Positions 28,592 through 36,290 of a stretch of DNA of 64,000 nucleotides are shown here, piece after piece. Below the pieces are notes generated by a model. That model was not told the DNA's origin. It did not search any database and saw only the letters and a list, made by a program, of their open reading frames with translations. Within the stretch, counting starts at the first letter, position 1. The number at the start of each line of letters is the position of its first letter. Position numbers and translations under genes: made by a program. The stretch lies in assembly GCA_028284365.1 (NCBI GenBank), contig JANQRW010000010.1:20769-84768 (forward strand). The letters are read 5' to 3'. The stretch comes from Marinicella sp. GTDB lineage: Bacteria; Pseudomonadota; Gammaproteobacteria; Xanthomonadales; Marinicellaceae.

Positions 28592-29502
28592 TGGAAGGAT
28601 TATTTCAAGAGATTGACAAAGATATTATCAGGTGTAATTGGTTAGATTTTCCTGATAAAGAAAATTATCTTTTTGTTAAAAACATAGTAAAAGAAATTAG
28701 ATTTAATAATAAAGCAATATTGATAAATAAATTCATTGGTAAGAATGATACAAAAAGAAAGGCTGCTAAAAAATTACTTGAGTTTGGCTTGATGATTGGA
28801 AAACCGGTATCTCAAAGTAGGAACTTGGATTTTATTGGTAAAGTTGAAGAAAAGAAGTATCCTCAAAATCAAAAAGTAGAAAGAGGCTATAAGTCAAATT
28901 GTGAATTAAAATTTCATAATGATAGGTGTGATATTGTTGCATTGTTGTGTTATCAAAAAGCCTCTTCAGGTGGAGAAACAAAGTTAGTTTCTTGCAATAA
29001 AGTCTTTTCCATTTTGAAAAAAAAATATCCTGAGAGCTTAAACATTCACATGAGCAATTTTCCACAAGACTTAAGAGATAGCGCCTTTGGCAAATGGGCA
29101 GAAATGCCAATCTTCTCTATTGTAAATAATGAATTAATTACTAGGTATGTGAGACGATTCATTGAAGCTAGTCAGTTAATTGAAGATTGCCCGAGACTAA
29201 CAAGCCTACAAGTAAAAGCACTAGATCATTTAGATGAAGTGTTGAATATTAAAGATATACATAATAATTTCACATTAAAACCTGGTGATTTGTTGATATT
29301 TAACAACCATAAGTTTTTACATGGTAGAACAGAATTTACAGACTCAATTACCCAAAAAAGGCTGCTGTATAGGCTTTGGCTTTCATATGATCAAAGTGAA
29401 CAGCTACCTAAAAGCTTTAAACCTGTTTTCATGAATACTTCCTCAGGAAAATACAGAGGAGGTGTTTGGCCCAATAATGTAAAAAGAAGATTTATTATTT
29501 AA
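28591..29502 (+). CDS. TauD/clavaminate-synthase-like Fe(II)/2-oxoglutarate oxygenase
   Basis: 303 residues from the ATG at 28591, which overlaps the preceding stop by one base; GGAG lies 11 bp upstream. Iron ligands are His-X-Asp in KFHNDRCD (near 108) and the distal His in FLHGRTEF (near 243), then KRLLYRLW with the 2-oxoglutarate Arg. SGGETKLVS is a usual TauD-family loop. It is the second oxygenase of the operon, from a different subfamily than the PhyH protein, so two oxidation steps are likely. It is the last gene of the operon. Confidence 0.85.
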   Translation: MEGLFQEIDKDIIRCNWLDFPDKENYLFVKNIVKEIRFNNKAILINKFIGKNDTKRKAAKKLLEFGLMIGKPVSQSRNLDFIGKVEEKKYPQNQKVERGYKSNCELKFHNDRCDIVALLCYQKASSGGETKLVSCNKVFSILKKKYPESLNIHMSNFPQDLRDSAFGKWAEMPIFSIVNNELITRYVRRFIEASQLIEDCPRLTSLQVKALDHLDEVLNIKDIHNNFTLKPGDLLIFNNHKFLHGRTEFTDSITQKRLLYRLWLSYDQSEQLPKSFKPVFMNTSSGKYRGGVWPNNVKRRFII

Positions 29503-29659
29503 AAATAAAGAGAATGTAATTTCATGCATATAGTCTACGCATAGTATGATTATTCAAAATTTGCAATTTCATCATATAGCTTTGTATTGCTGCTTGGTAG
29601 CCTAAATGTACTTTTGAACCCTCATGTAGCTTATCTTAGAAAACTGTTTTTGAATAGTT

Positions 29660-29710
29660 AACTATATAGGGGTAATATAGGATCAAGATTTTTTAAGTCC
29701 CTATATAGTT
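29660..29710. repeat. 12-bp inverted repeat, AACTATATAGGG
   Basis: Perfect arms at 29660-29671 and 29699-29710 with a 27-bp spacer. The arms are AT-rich with a TATATA centre. Could be a regulator site or part of an origin. Confidence 0.7.
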
Positions 29711-29750
29711 TTCAGGTATTTGGGGTAAGAATGTGGCAAAACTGGTATAA

Positions 29751-29800
29751 CTGGTAAAACTGGCCCGTTACATGATTTCCAGAATTACCAGTTTTACCAG
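29751..29800. repeat. 13-bp inverted repeat, CTGGTAAAACTGG
   Basis: Perfect arms at 29751-29763 and 29788-29800 with a 24-bp spacer. Further ACTGGTA copies precede the left arm (from 29741) and CCAGAATTACC flanks both sides of the right arm, giving an iteron-like cluster. Confidence 0.75.
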
Positions 29801-29831
29801 AATTACCACTCTCCCCCCCTCACTCACTCAA

Positions 29832-30857
29832 TCAGTTCAACTTTTCTTTTTTGATTTGGTAAATTGACTGATTATGAGACCCGTTGGTTTTTTCCCAAAG
29901 CTCGCCTGAAAACTTTGTTAGCGCTTCAGAGACGCTTCTTCTGGATGGTTTAAAAGGATCTTCTGACAATTTTAACTGCTGTTGTATTTCAGTTTGGTTC
30001 AAGGGCTGACCCAGCAGAGCCTGTTTTATAAAAGAAATTTCATCTTTAAACTCTTCCATTTCATCAGACTTTTGTTTTTCATGCTTTTGATAAACAGCCT
30101 GTTGATTGGTTAATTTAGTGACGCCATTGACCATATCCTCATAAGTCAAAGAGTCATTTTTCAAATATTGATAGGATACCTTTGAAGCCACTTTTCCTCT
30201 GTCCTTGATATTTCGAAATTCAACCACTTGTGATTCTGATTCTGGATCAGACATTTTGTATATTGCATAAGCACAATCACAATCACTCAAGGTGTCACCA
30301 GTACCCTCATAGACAAGTTCTCCATCAGCATCCAAGTGTTTGTTGCAATGCCCCGCAATGATAATTGTGGCTCCTTTAATACACAGAGATCGAAGCACTT
30401 CAAAAAATTCAGAGAGCGATGCCTTGGACATCATGTCAGTAAATTTTTTCAGGGTGTCTAGCACGATGACTTTGTTTTTTAAGTCTCCTTCTTCTCCTAT
30501 TTCTTTGAACAGCTCCATTATCCCTTCTGGTGAGGATTTTGCTTCATGAGGGTTGATCATATGAAAACCATACTTGTCAGCTATTTTCCCCTTCTCGAAT
30601 AATCCATTGTAGTTATCATCAGCATTGATATAAAAAACATCAGAACCTTTTAAACGACCGGCTTTAATGGACTCAATCAGAAAAGACATGATCAGCAGTG
30701 TTTTACCAGTATTTGGTTGGGCGTAAAAGAGAGTAATCTGCCCCAGTAATGCCATCTCATCGATGGCAAAATCTGTTCTCAATAGATTATTCTCAACCTC
30801 GGCAAGCCTCTGTGTTACTGAGAGCTTTTTCATTTTTTCTAGTTTACTTTGTTTCAT
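29832..30857 (-). CDS. RecA-fold AAA ATPase, RepA-helicase-like
   Basis: 341 residues. Walker A is AQPNTGKTLL near residue 47 and Walker B VIVLDTLKKF near 133, followed by a sensor-like IIIAGHCNKH. This arrangement fits the hexameric RecA-like family with RSF1010 RepA, common in small integrative elements. The C-terminal 60 residues look like a winged helix (LNQTEIQQQLKLSEDPFKPS). The start at ATG 30857 overlaps the upstream stop by four bases (ATGA); a GTG at 30866 is less likely. It probably helps replicate the excised element. Confidence 0.7.
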   Translation of the reverse strand: MKQSKLEKMKKLSVTQRLAEVENNLLRTDFAIDEMALLGQITLFYAQPNTGKTLLIMSFLIESIKAGRLKGSDVFYINADDNYNGLFEKGKIADKYGFHMINPHEAKSSPEGIMELFKEIGEEGDLKNKVIVLDTLKKFTDMMSKASLSEFFEVLRSLCIKGATIIIAGHCNKHLDADGELVYEGTGDTLSDCDCAYAIYKMSDPESESQVVEFRNIKDRGKVASKVSYQYLKNDSLTYEDMVNGVTKLTNQQAVYQKHEKQKSDEMEEFKDEISFIKQALLGQPLNQTEIQQQLKLSEDPFKPSRRSVSEALTKFSGELWEKTNGSHNQSIYQIKKEKLN

Positions 30858-31129
30858 TCGACCCACCCTACTAAACTGTAATGTGAGACCCGTTGATGAA
30901 GTCTTCCAGTTTTATCAATTGCTTGCTTTTTAACCTTATCAATTATGGCTCCCTGTTTTACTAGGCTGGCTATGGCTTGTGGTGGGTACATGACCCCCAA
31001 ATCCTTTAGATCAATGGTGCTGACTTCTTTCTTCTCAAAAAGTAATGCAATGACTATAGATCTTTGACTGCATGTACTTGGTGATGTTTTATAAGAAATA
31101 ACGTGTTCAATTAATTTATTTTTATTCAT
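30854..31129 (-). CDS. Small winged-helix-like protein of the element
   Basis: 91 residues from the second ATG (31129), placed 7 bp after AGGA. Not recognised. The pattern RSIVIALLFEKKEVSTIDLK followed by PPQAIASLVKQGAIIDKV looks like the helices and wing of a small DNA-binding domain. It overlaps the ATPase gene by four bases, so both are made together and probably serve the same replication or control step. Confidence 0.6.
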   Translation of the reverse strand: MNKNKLIEHVISYKTSPSTCSQRSIVIALLFEKKEVSTIDLKDLGVMYPPQAIASLVKQGAIIDKVKKQAIDKTGRLHQRVSHYSLVGWVE

Positions 31130-31228
31130 ATTCATTTCCTGTAGAAATGCATTGAATAATCAATAATGGGTTATAATGGTTTTGTAAAACTGTAATAGGC
31201 CCGCTAATGATTATTCATTGCGGGTTTA

Positions 31229-31465
31229 TTATTTGTTGATTACATTCTTTGAAGGGTTTGAGTTATTTTGATCCCTTTCCTGGATTCGGCTCTCAATCCA
31301 CTCCAATACCTCATCCTCAATCCAAGCAACTGAAGAACCACCTGGAATGAGTTGAATGCTTTTGGGAAAAAGGTTTCTGTTTCTGAGATCGTAGATATAA
31401 CTCTTTGAAAGACCTGTGATCTTTGTGACTTCTTTGATTCGTATTAATCTGCTTGCGTTTTTCAT
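31229..31465 (-). CDS. AlpA-family regulator (MerR-like helix-turn-helix)
   Basis: 78 residues from the ATG at 31465 (a TTG one codon upstream is ignored). The signature of AlpA proteins is clear: RIKEVTKITGLSKSYIYDLR, LFPKSIQLIPGGSSVAWIEDEV and WIESRI. Family members activate or repress integrase and excision genes in P4-like elements. It lies between the integrase side and the replication genes, the usual place. Confidence 0.87.
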   Translation of the reverse strand: MKNASRLIRIKEVTKITGLSKSYIYDLRNRNLFPKSIQLIPGGSSVAWIEDEVLEWIESRIQERDQNNSNPSKNVINK

Positions 31466-31614
31466 CAATTTTGGCTCCGTAAATGTTAATGAACGTAGGC
31501 TCTTATTTGTTCCTAAGAACCCTTTACGGTGTCGATAATACGATTTGTGCTCGAGAGGCGGCAGTGTGAGAAATTGTGTTTTTTTACACCCCTAAGAATT
31601 TTTTTAATTAAATT

Positions 31615-32019
31615 TTATGAATTAAGAATCTGATCTTTTATTTTTCTGTATTTACCTCTTTTGTATTCTCCATACAAAGTATCAGCATTTATTTCATCAT
31701 AGAGAGAAGCGACATATTCACAAGCATCCTCATTTGTGTCTCCCGTTTTATTAATGTGAAATGCAACTTCTTTTATAAGATCAAGCCATTTATTTGCTGT
31801 ATTTTTTTGTTTTTTTCCTCTAAAGTTACCTAAAAGAAGTTCTCTTAAAAAAGGTTTTAATTCATTAGGTATGGGTTCATCTACTTCAGCATAAGCCCAA
31901 ATGGCCAATCTAGCTGTGTATCCGCCATCTTTCAAGTTTTCATAATCCTTCTGTAATAAACGATCCCTGTCATCTTGTGTGATTGGGTTTCTTTTAATGT
32001 TTTTTTCGAAGTGATCCAT
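31615..32019 (-). CDS. Hypothetical protein of the element
   Basis: 134 residues, charged, no signal peptide or membrane segment. Not recognised. The run NTANKWLDLIKEVAFHINKT followed by EDACEYVASLYDE suggests a helical protein. It lies 27 bp after the integrase gene in the same direction, so it is probably cotranscribed with it. Confidence 0.65.
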   Translation of the reverse strand: MDHFEKNIKRNPITQDDRDRLLQKDYENLKDGGYTARLAIWAYAEVDEPIPNELKPFLRELLLGNFRGKKQKNTANKWLDLIKEVAFHINKTGDTNEDACEYVASLYDEINADTLYGEYKRGKYRKIKDQILNS

Positions 32020-32046
32020 GTTGATTCCTCAAATATATTACACATA

Positions 32047-33258
32047 TTAAGAATTTTTCAATTCATCCAAATAGTCAGCCCAAGCCTGCATCATGATTAC
32101 TCTTTTATCTAACCACTCTGCTTTGTTATAGGTTGCTCTGATTCGGTCTTTATTGATATGGGCAAGTTGTAATTCAATGATATCTGGATCAAACCCCAAC
32201 TCATTGAGCATGGTGCTGGCAGTATGCCTAAAGCCATGTGAAGTCATATAACCAGTTCCAAATGGTTCCCCAGTGTCAGGGTTAATGATTCTTTTTAATG
32301 CATACGTTGTTGTGTTTTCACTGATTGGTTTGCCTCTACCATGACTGCTGACAAACACATATTCCCCATTCCCCGTTAATGGGTGAATGTCCTTTAAAAT
32401 GGTTATAGCTTGTCTGGCTAGAGGAACCACGAGAGCCTTCCCTGTTTTCATTTCACTTGCTGGCAATCTGATTATTTTTTCATCAAAATCCACATATTCC
32501 CATTTTAAGAACCTGATATTTTTAGGCCTTAGAAAAACCAAAGGCATCAATTTGAGTGCTTGTGTGGTTGCGAAATCCTGCCTCTCACTTGGCTTATCAA
32601 TTTGCTGTAAAAGTACTCTCAGCTCCTCTGGTGACGTGATGTGGGCAAAATTACCCTTCAGTTTCGAATCTGGTTTAGGTAGTAACTCAGCCAACCCTTG
32701 AGCTGGATTATTTTCAACAACACCCAAGATCAGAATTTCATTGTAAATGCGCCTCAATACATTCGCCATTCTTTGAGCAGTCTCTTTGGCTCCTCGATCA
32801 CTCATTTTCAAAGTGATTTTTAATAATTCCGCTGTGGTGAATTCATTTACCCTTTTCTTATCCATGAATGGAATTAAGTTTTTCTGTATGCGTTGTTCTA
32901 AATCTTTACGGGTTGATTCCGCCAGGTTTTGCTTTTCTAACCATTGATTGGCGTAATAGCTAAATCGTTTGTTTTCTAAATCTGCCTCAATACGACTTTT
33001 TTCTTTGATTGCCTTTGGGTGAACTCCAATGGCAACATGCTCTCTGGCCTCTCTGTGAGCGTCTCTGGCTTGTTTTAAGCTGATTTCTGGGTATTTGCCT
33101 ATGGTATAGGTACCTCTCTTTTTATCGAGCCTGTAATCATATTTCCAGCATTTATATCCAGATGGTTTGACCTGTAAATACAAGCCACCACCATCAAACA
33201 ACTTATACAGTTTTGTTTTGGGTTTAGCGCTTTTGACCTCAGTGTGAGTTAGTGACAT
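32047..33258 (-). CDS. P4-type tyrosine integrase
   Basis: 403 residues from the ATG at 33258, which has AAGGA 8 bp upstream. The frame extends to 33315, but those codons are the GAACCGTCA repeats, so they are noncoding. Residues 1-90 fit the DUF4102 arm-binding domain (KLYKLFDGGGLYLQVKPSG). The catalytic domain has an Arg near 243 (FLRPKNIRFLKW), His-X-X-Arg in SHGFRHTA near 338 and Tyr near 376 in ATYNKAEW. It catalyses integration at the tRNA-Ser 3' end. Unusually it lies at the end of the element away from the tRNA gene. Confidence 0.93.
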   Translation of the reverse strand: MSLTHTEVKSAKPKTKLYKLFDGGGLYLQVKPSGYKCWKYDYRLDKKRGTYTIGKYPEISLKQARDAHREAREHVAIGVHPKAIKEKSRIEADLENKRFSYYANQWLEKQNLAESTRKDLEQRIQKNLIPFMDKKRVNEFTTAELLKITLKMSDRGAKETAQRMANVLRRIYNEILILGVVENNPAQGLAELLPKPDSKLKGNFAHITSPEELRVLLQQIDKPSERQDFATTQALKLMPLVFLRPKNIRFLKWEYVDFDEKIIRLPASEMKTGKALVVPLARQAITILKDIHPLTGNGEYVFVSSHGRGKPISENTTTYALKRIINPDTGEPFGTGYMTSHGFRHTASTMLNELGFDPDIIELQLAHINKDRIRATYNKAEWLDKRVIMMQAWADYLDELKNS

Positions 33259-33293
33259 ATAACAATCCTTAAAAATGTTTGTTTTGGCTCTGG

Positions 33294-33314
33294 GAACCGT
33301 CAAGGGAACCGTCA
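33294..33314 (+). other. Putative integrase arm-type sites, right end
   Basis: GAACCGTCA at 33294 and 33306, 12 bp apart, just upstream of the integrase gene. The left end carries the same pair at 13152 and 13164. Placement over the integrase promoter would allow self-control. Function inferred. Confidence 0.55.
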
Positions 33315-33431
33315 AATATATAAGCTATTATAATACAGAATGGACTGATAAGGACTGTATATTATTGTTTCTATTAATTTTTTTATTTATTTTAGTAATA
33401 AGAAATAGAATATAGAACTACTTGTGGCGTT

Positions 33432-33445
33432 CTCTCTCACCGCCA
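33432..33445 (+). other. Attachment site attR
   Basis: Second copy of the 14-bp tRNA-Ser end CTCTCTCACCGCCA; no tRNA lies upstream of it. It marks the return to chromosomal sequence. Confidence 0.85.
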
Positions 33446-33466
33446 TAATATCGATGCCTGTGGCAG

Positions 33467-33807
33467 CGATATTATGGCTGTTCGAGACGGTGCCGAAACC
33501 TCTGGGTTCGAAAAAAATGACAGGATCATTTTTTGACGCCACAGGCGCCCGAAGGGGCAAATGCAGGATGCATTTGATCAATCCCTCACTGTCAATATTC
33601 TCACACGCCAAACATTAACCACCTGCCACAGGCATCGATATTATGGCTGTTCGAGACGGTGCCGAAGCCGAGTTGGTTCGAAAAAATTGTCAGGAACAAT
33701 TTTTGACGCCGTAGGCGCCCGAAGGGGCAAATGCAGGATGCATTTGATCAATCCCTCACCATCAATATTCTCACACGCCAAACATTAACCACCTGCCACA
33801 GGCATCG
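33467..33807 (+). repeat. Tandem repeat, two copies of about 170 bp
   Basis: Two copies with a period of 169-170 bp, for example ATTATGGCTG at 33471 and 33640, and ACCTGCCACAGGCATCG at 33621 and 33791. Each copy contains the palindrome CAAATGCAGGATGCATTTG and differs mostly in a central TTCGAAAAAAxTGxCAGG segment. CGATGCCTGTGGCAG at 33452 is the inverted form of the copy ends. Short open frames here follow the repeat and are not credible genes. Confidence 0.85.
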
Positions 33808-33851
33808 TCATAGTGATTGATAGAGATGTTCTTCAAAGCCCAATCACGAGA

Positions 33852-35054
33852 TCAGCAACTTATTATTTTTTGATAAAGCTCGTTCTGCTTAAGCTCATCA
33901 ATATTTTTTGCGTCGAATGATTTTTCCAAAAAATGTACTGACTTTAGAATCTTAAAAGCATCAAACCATTCGTGGACAAACTGTTGCCATCTGGCGACTG
34001 AATTAATTTGTTGTAATGCTTTGTTCAAAACTTTATCGACGTGCCAATATTCATTCAGAGATCGGTCTTGAGGCAGTTGATTTTCGCTGAAATAACTCAG
34101 TAAATCTTCATGCCAAATTCTTAATCGTTCAAATATCATCGGATGATAATAAGTAAACTCTTTACCCGCAGCCAGCTGTTCTTTTATCTTAATAACTGCT
34201 GGCCCTGTACCAAAAGGCACCCTGTCTGATTGTCTGACCCTGATTTTAACCACTGGTTCGCTGGGCTGCTCAATGCGACCCACTTTGGCCAATTTATTCA
34301 ACAGATAAAAGTCTTCCCCGCCACTTCGGCATGGAAAACCTCGAACTTTTGCATAAGCGTGGGCATGAACCACAAGTGTACTGCCTAAGGGGATGTGGTC
34401 ATATGCAGCACCTATGTGCTTCACACCTTGCTGGTAGTATTTGAGTCTGAAATCATACCTCTCCTGGTAACCACCCAACACCGGATCATCTGTTATGTGA
34501 CTGAAATTAAGACTGATCGCTGTCCCATCAGGGCATTGCTTGCACACCTGAAAATAATCATCAGGTAACTCTACATCGGCATCAGTACTGAATATCCAGG
34601 GTTCTGTGACAAAACCTGTTTGAATCAAAGCACAAGCAGTATCAGCAGCTATGCGTCTGGCCAATCCCACACCGTCATTATGATGAAAAGCTTGCTCATT
34701 GAAATCCAGAAACAGGGCATCTGGCAAATCACCTTCTGTTAATAAAAAGTGTTTTTCTGAAAGAGCTGTGACCTGTGGATATGAGGTCATCAGGTGTTGT
34801 TTGAAGGATTCATTTTGATATTTCCACAAAGCTGTTTTCTGGTGTTTATCAGGTCGATTAAGAATGATGATTAACAATACCGATGGTGCAATTAAATTTC
34901 GAAAAATCACATCAAGACAATACAAAGATTCACCACAAATCGGAAGAATCATCACATACTCCCAGGATTTGTCTGCTGGAAAGCTGCTTAAATCAACTGT
35001 TTGACTATACTTTTCTATATAGGTTTTTAGTTGATTTGATTGAGATTTTTTCAA
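33852..35054 (-). CDS. Glycosyltransferase-like protein, GT-A fold
   Basis: 400 residues. A family 2-like fold is suggested by the N-terminal VMILPICGE, the acidic metal-binding motif FSTDADVELPDDY near residue 165 and the acceptor-side SGGEDFYLLNKLAKVGRI near 270. There are no membrane helices or signal peptide, so it is cytosolic. Its donor and acceptor are unknown. Its ATG overlaps the miaE stop by four bases, so it belongs to the same transcript, an unusual partner for a tRNA-modifying enzyme. Confidence 0.7.
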   Translation of the reverse strand: MKKSQSNQLKTYIEKYSQTVDLSSFPADKSWEYVMILPICGESLYCLDVIFRNLIAPSVLLIIILNRPDKHQKTALWKYQNESFKQHLMTSYPQVTALSEKHFLLTEGDLPDALFLDFNEQAFHHNDGVGLARRIAADTACALIQTGFVTEPWIFSTDADVELPDDYFQVCKQCPDGTAISLNFSHITDDPVLGGYQERYDFRLKYYQQGVKHIGAAYDHIPLGSTLVVHAHAYAKVRGFPCRSGGEDFYLLNKLAKVGRIEQPSEPVVKIRVRQSDRVPFGTGPAVIKIKEQLAAGKEFTYYHPMIFERLRIWHEDLLSYFSENQLPQDRSLNEYWHVDKVLNKALQQINSVARWQQFVHEWFDAFKILKSVHFLEKSFDAKNIDELKQNELYQKIISC

Positions 35055-35635
35055 TGCACTGCGGCACGAAAAGGCAAGTTTTCAACGATTTCTGCTTCGG
35101 CATCAAGTAGCTCATCTAATCTGGCTATAACTTCAACTGAATCATAGTATTGGTGTGCCAGCTTGACAAATAAGGTGTAATGCCGATATTCAGCCTTAGC
35201 CAAACGCACATAGAAATCTTTCATCTTGGCATCTTGTAAGGCTTCACCCATCATCATAAAACGCTCATGACCTCTTTTTTCCACAATACTGAAAATCAAT
35301 AAGCGGTCCAGTAAATACACCCGGCCATCTTTTCTGATTAAACCCAACAGTGCTTTTATGTATGGATCTTTCTCATCATTGTCTTGCTGCAAACCGCGAT
35401 CAAGCATGATCTTCATAACTTCACGAAAATGAGCCATCTCTTCCATGGCCAAATCAATCATACCACGAATTAAATCTGGCTTATCTGGGTAGTGCTGTAC
35501 CATAGACATAGCCAGTGCCGCGGCTTTCCGCTCACATGCTGCATGGTCTTTTAAGAAAGAATTAAAATCGGCTTTGGCCACATTAACCCACTCGGGTGAG
35601 GTTTTGACCCGAAGTTCGTATTCCGTTTTACTCAT
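35051..35635 (-). CDS. miaE: tRNA-(ms2io6A)-hydroxylase
   Basis: 194 residues, a ferritin-like four-helix bundle with di-iron ligands in CERKAAAL, EEMAHF, EKRGHERF and EYRHYTLF. MiaE hydroxylates the isopentenyl group of ms2i6A37 in tRNAs that read U-starting codons, an oxygen-dependent step. It ends one base before the response-regulator gene begins on its other side, and its stop overlaps the glycosyltransferase start. Confidence 0.92.
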   Translation of the reverse strand: MSKTEYELRVKTSPEWVNVAKADFNSFLKDHAACERKAAALAMSMVQHYPDKPDLIRGMIDLAMEEMAHFREVMKIMLDRGLQQDNDEKDPYIKALLGLIRKDGRVYLLDRLLIFSIVEKRGHERFMMMGEALQDAKMKDFYVRLAKAEYRHYTLFVKLAHQYYDSVEVIARLDELLDAEAEIVENLPFRAAVH

Positions 35636-35636
35636 C

Positions 35637-36278
35637 TTAAATCAGTCCCAGCTCCAGCGCTTTTAACACAGCTCTGGTGCGATCACGAACACCGAGTTTT
35701 GATAATATATTTGAGACATGGTTTTTAACTGTTCCTTCAGCCACAAAAATTGAATTAGCAATTTCTTTATTACTGTAGCCACCAGCCATTAAGCGTAAAA
35801 TTTCAGTTTCCCGGTTGGTCAGAGGATCTGGTCTCTCAAAACTGATAAAATCATTCTTTAAGCCTTCAACACTTTCCAAAATGCGTTCGGTGATTTGAGG
35901 CCTAACGATGGTTTTGCCTTCAGCTACCTGCTTAATCCCTTCAACCAACTCTTCCAGTGGTACATCTTTCAATAAATACCCTTTAGCCCCGGCTTTAACC
36001 CCAGCAAGAATCAATTCTTCATCATCAAAAGTCGTTAATATGATGGTCGGAGGTAATTGATTTGCCTGGGAAAGTTCATGTAATACATCTAAACCAGACA
36101 TACCAGGCATGCGCATATCCAACAAAACCACATCTGGATTTAACTCTGGCACCATTTCCAAGGCTTCCTGCCCAGATTTCGCTTCACCAATGACCTCAAT
36201 ATCATCTGCTATTTCTAACAAGGCCTGTACGCCCTGCCTCACTAAGTTTTGGTCATCTACCAGTAATACTTTTATCAT
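35637..36278 (-). CDS. NarL/LuxR-type response regulator
   Basis: 213 residues. The receiver domain (1-120) has the acidic pair Asp8-Asp9, the phosphorylated Asp54 in VVLLDMRMPG and Lys105 in GYLLKDVP. A LuxR helix-turn-helix covers about 148-208 (LTNRETEILRLMAGGYSNKE). It is the partner of the histidine kinase 12 bp upstream. Targets are unknown. Confidence 0.93.
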   Translation of the reverse strand: MIKVLLVDDQNLVRQGVQALLEIADDIEVIGEAKSGQEALEMVPELNPDVVLLDMRMPGMSGLDVLHELSQANQLPPTIILTTFDDEELILAGVKAGAKGYLLKDVPLEELVEGIKQVAEGKTIVRPQITERILESVEGLKNDFISFERPDPLTNRETEILRLMAGGYSNKEIANSIFVAEGTVKNHVSNILSKLGVRDRTRAVLKALELGLI

Positions 36279-36290
36279 GTGTTTCTCAAT

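Larger units (their letters stand above)
29503..29831. other. Palindrome-rich noncoding region, candidate replication origin or operator
   Basis: No gene is seen. A perfect 12-bp inverted repeat (29660-29671 with 29699-29710, AACTATATAGGG) and a perfect 13-bp one (29751-29763 with 29788-29800, CTGGTAAAACTGG) follow each other, with extra partial copies of ACTGGTA and CCAGAATTACC around the second. It lies just past the stop of the RecA-fold ATPase gene. Such repeats beside a RepA-like gene recall plasmid origins. A run of seven C is at 29813-29819. Confidence 0.55.
13083..33445. mobile_element. Integrative element in tRNA-Ser, 20.3 kb
   Basis: Bounded by a 14-bp direct repeat (13083-13096 and 33432-33445). 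It contains a P4-type tyrosine integrase at the end away from the tRNA, an AlpA-like regulator, a RecA-fold ATPase, a restriction-modification pair and biosynthetic cargo. Pairs of 9-bp repeats lie just inside both ends. The central part is clearly more AT-rich than the flanking chromosome. No conjugation or capsid genes are seen, so it is a satellite-like or mobilised island rather than a self-transmissible element. Confidence 0.87.

Noticed and set aside
33387..33788. Open frames of 64-75 codons in the repeat after attR.
   Set aside because: They repeat with the 170-bp DNA unit and have no ribosome binding site or protein-like composition.
33421..33851. CRISPR array or integron attC sites in the repeated region.
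   Set aside because: Only two long copies without spacers, and no cas genes or integron integrase; the palindromic parts do not show attC box order.
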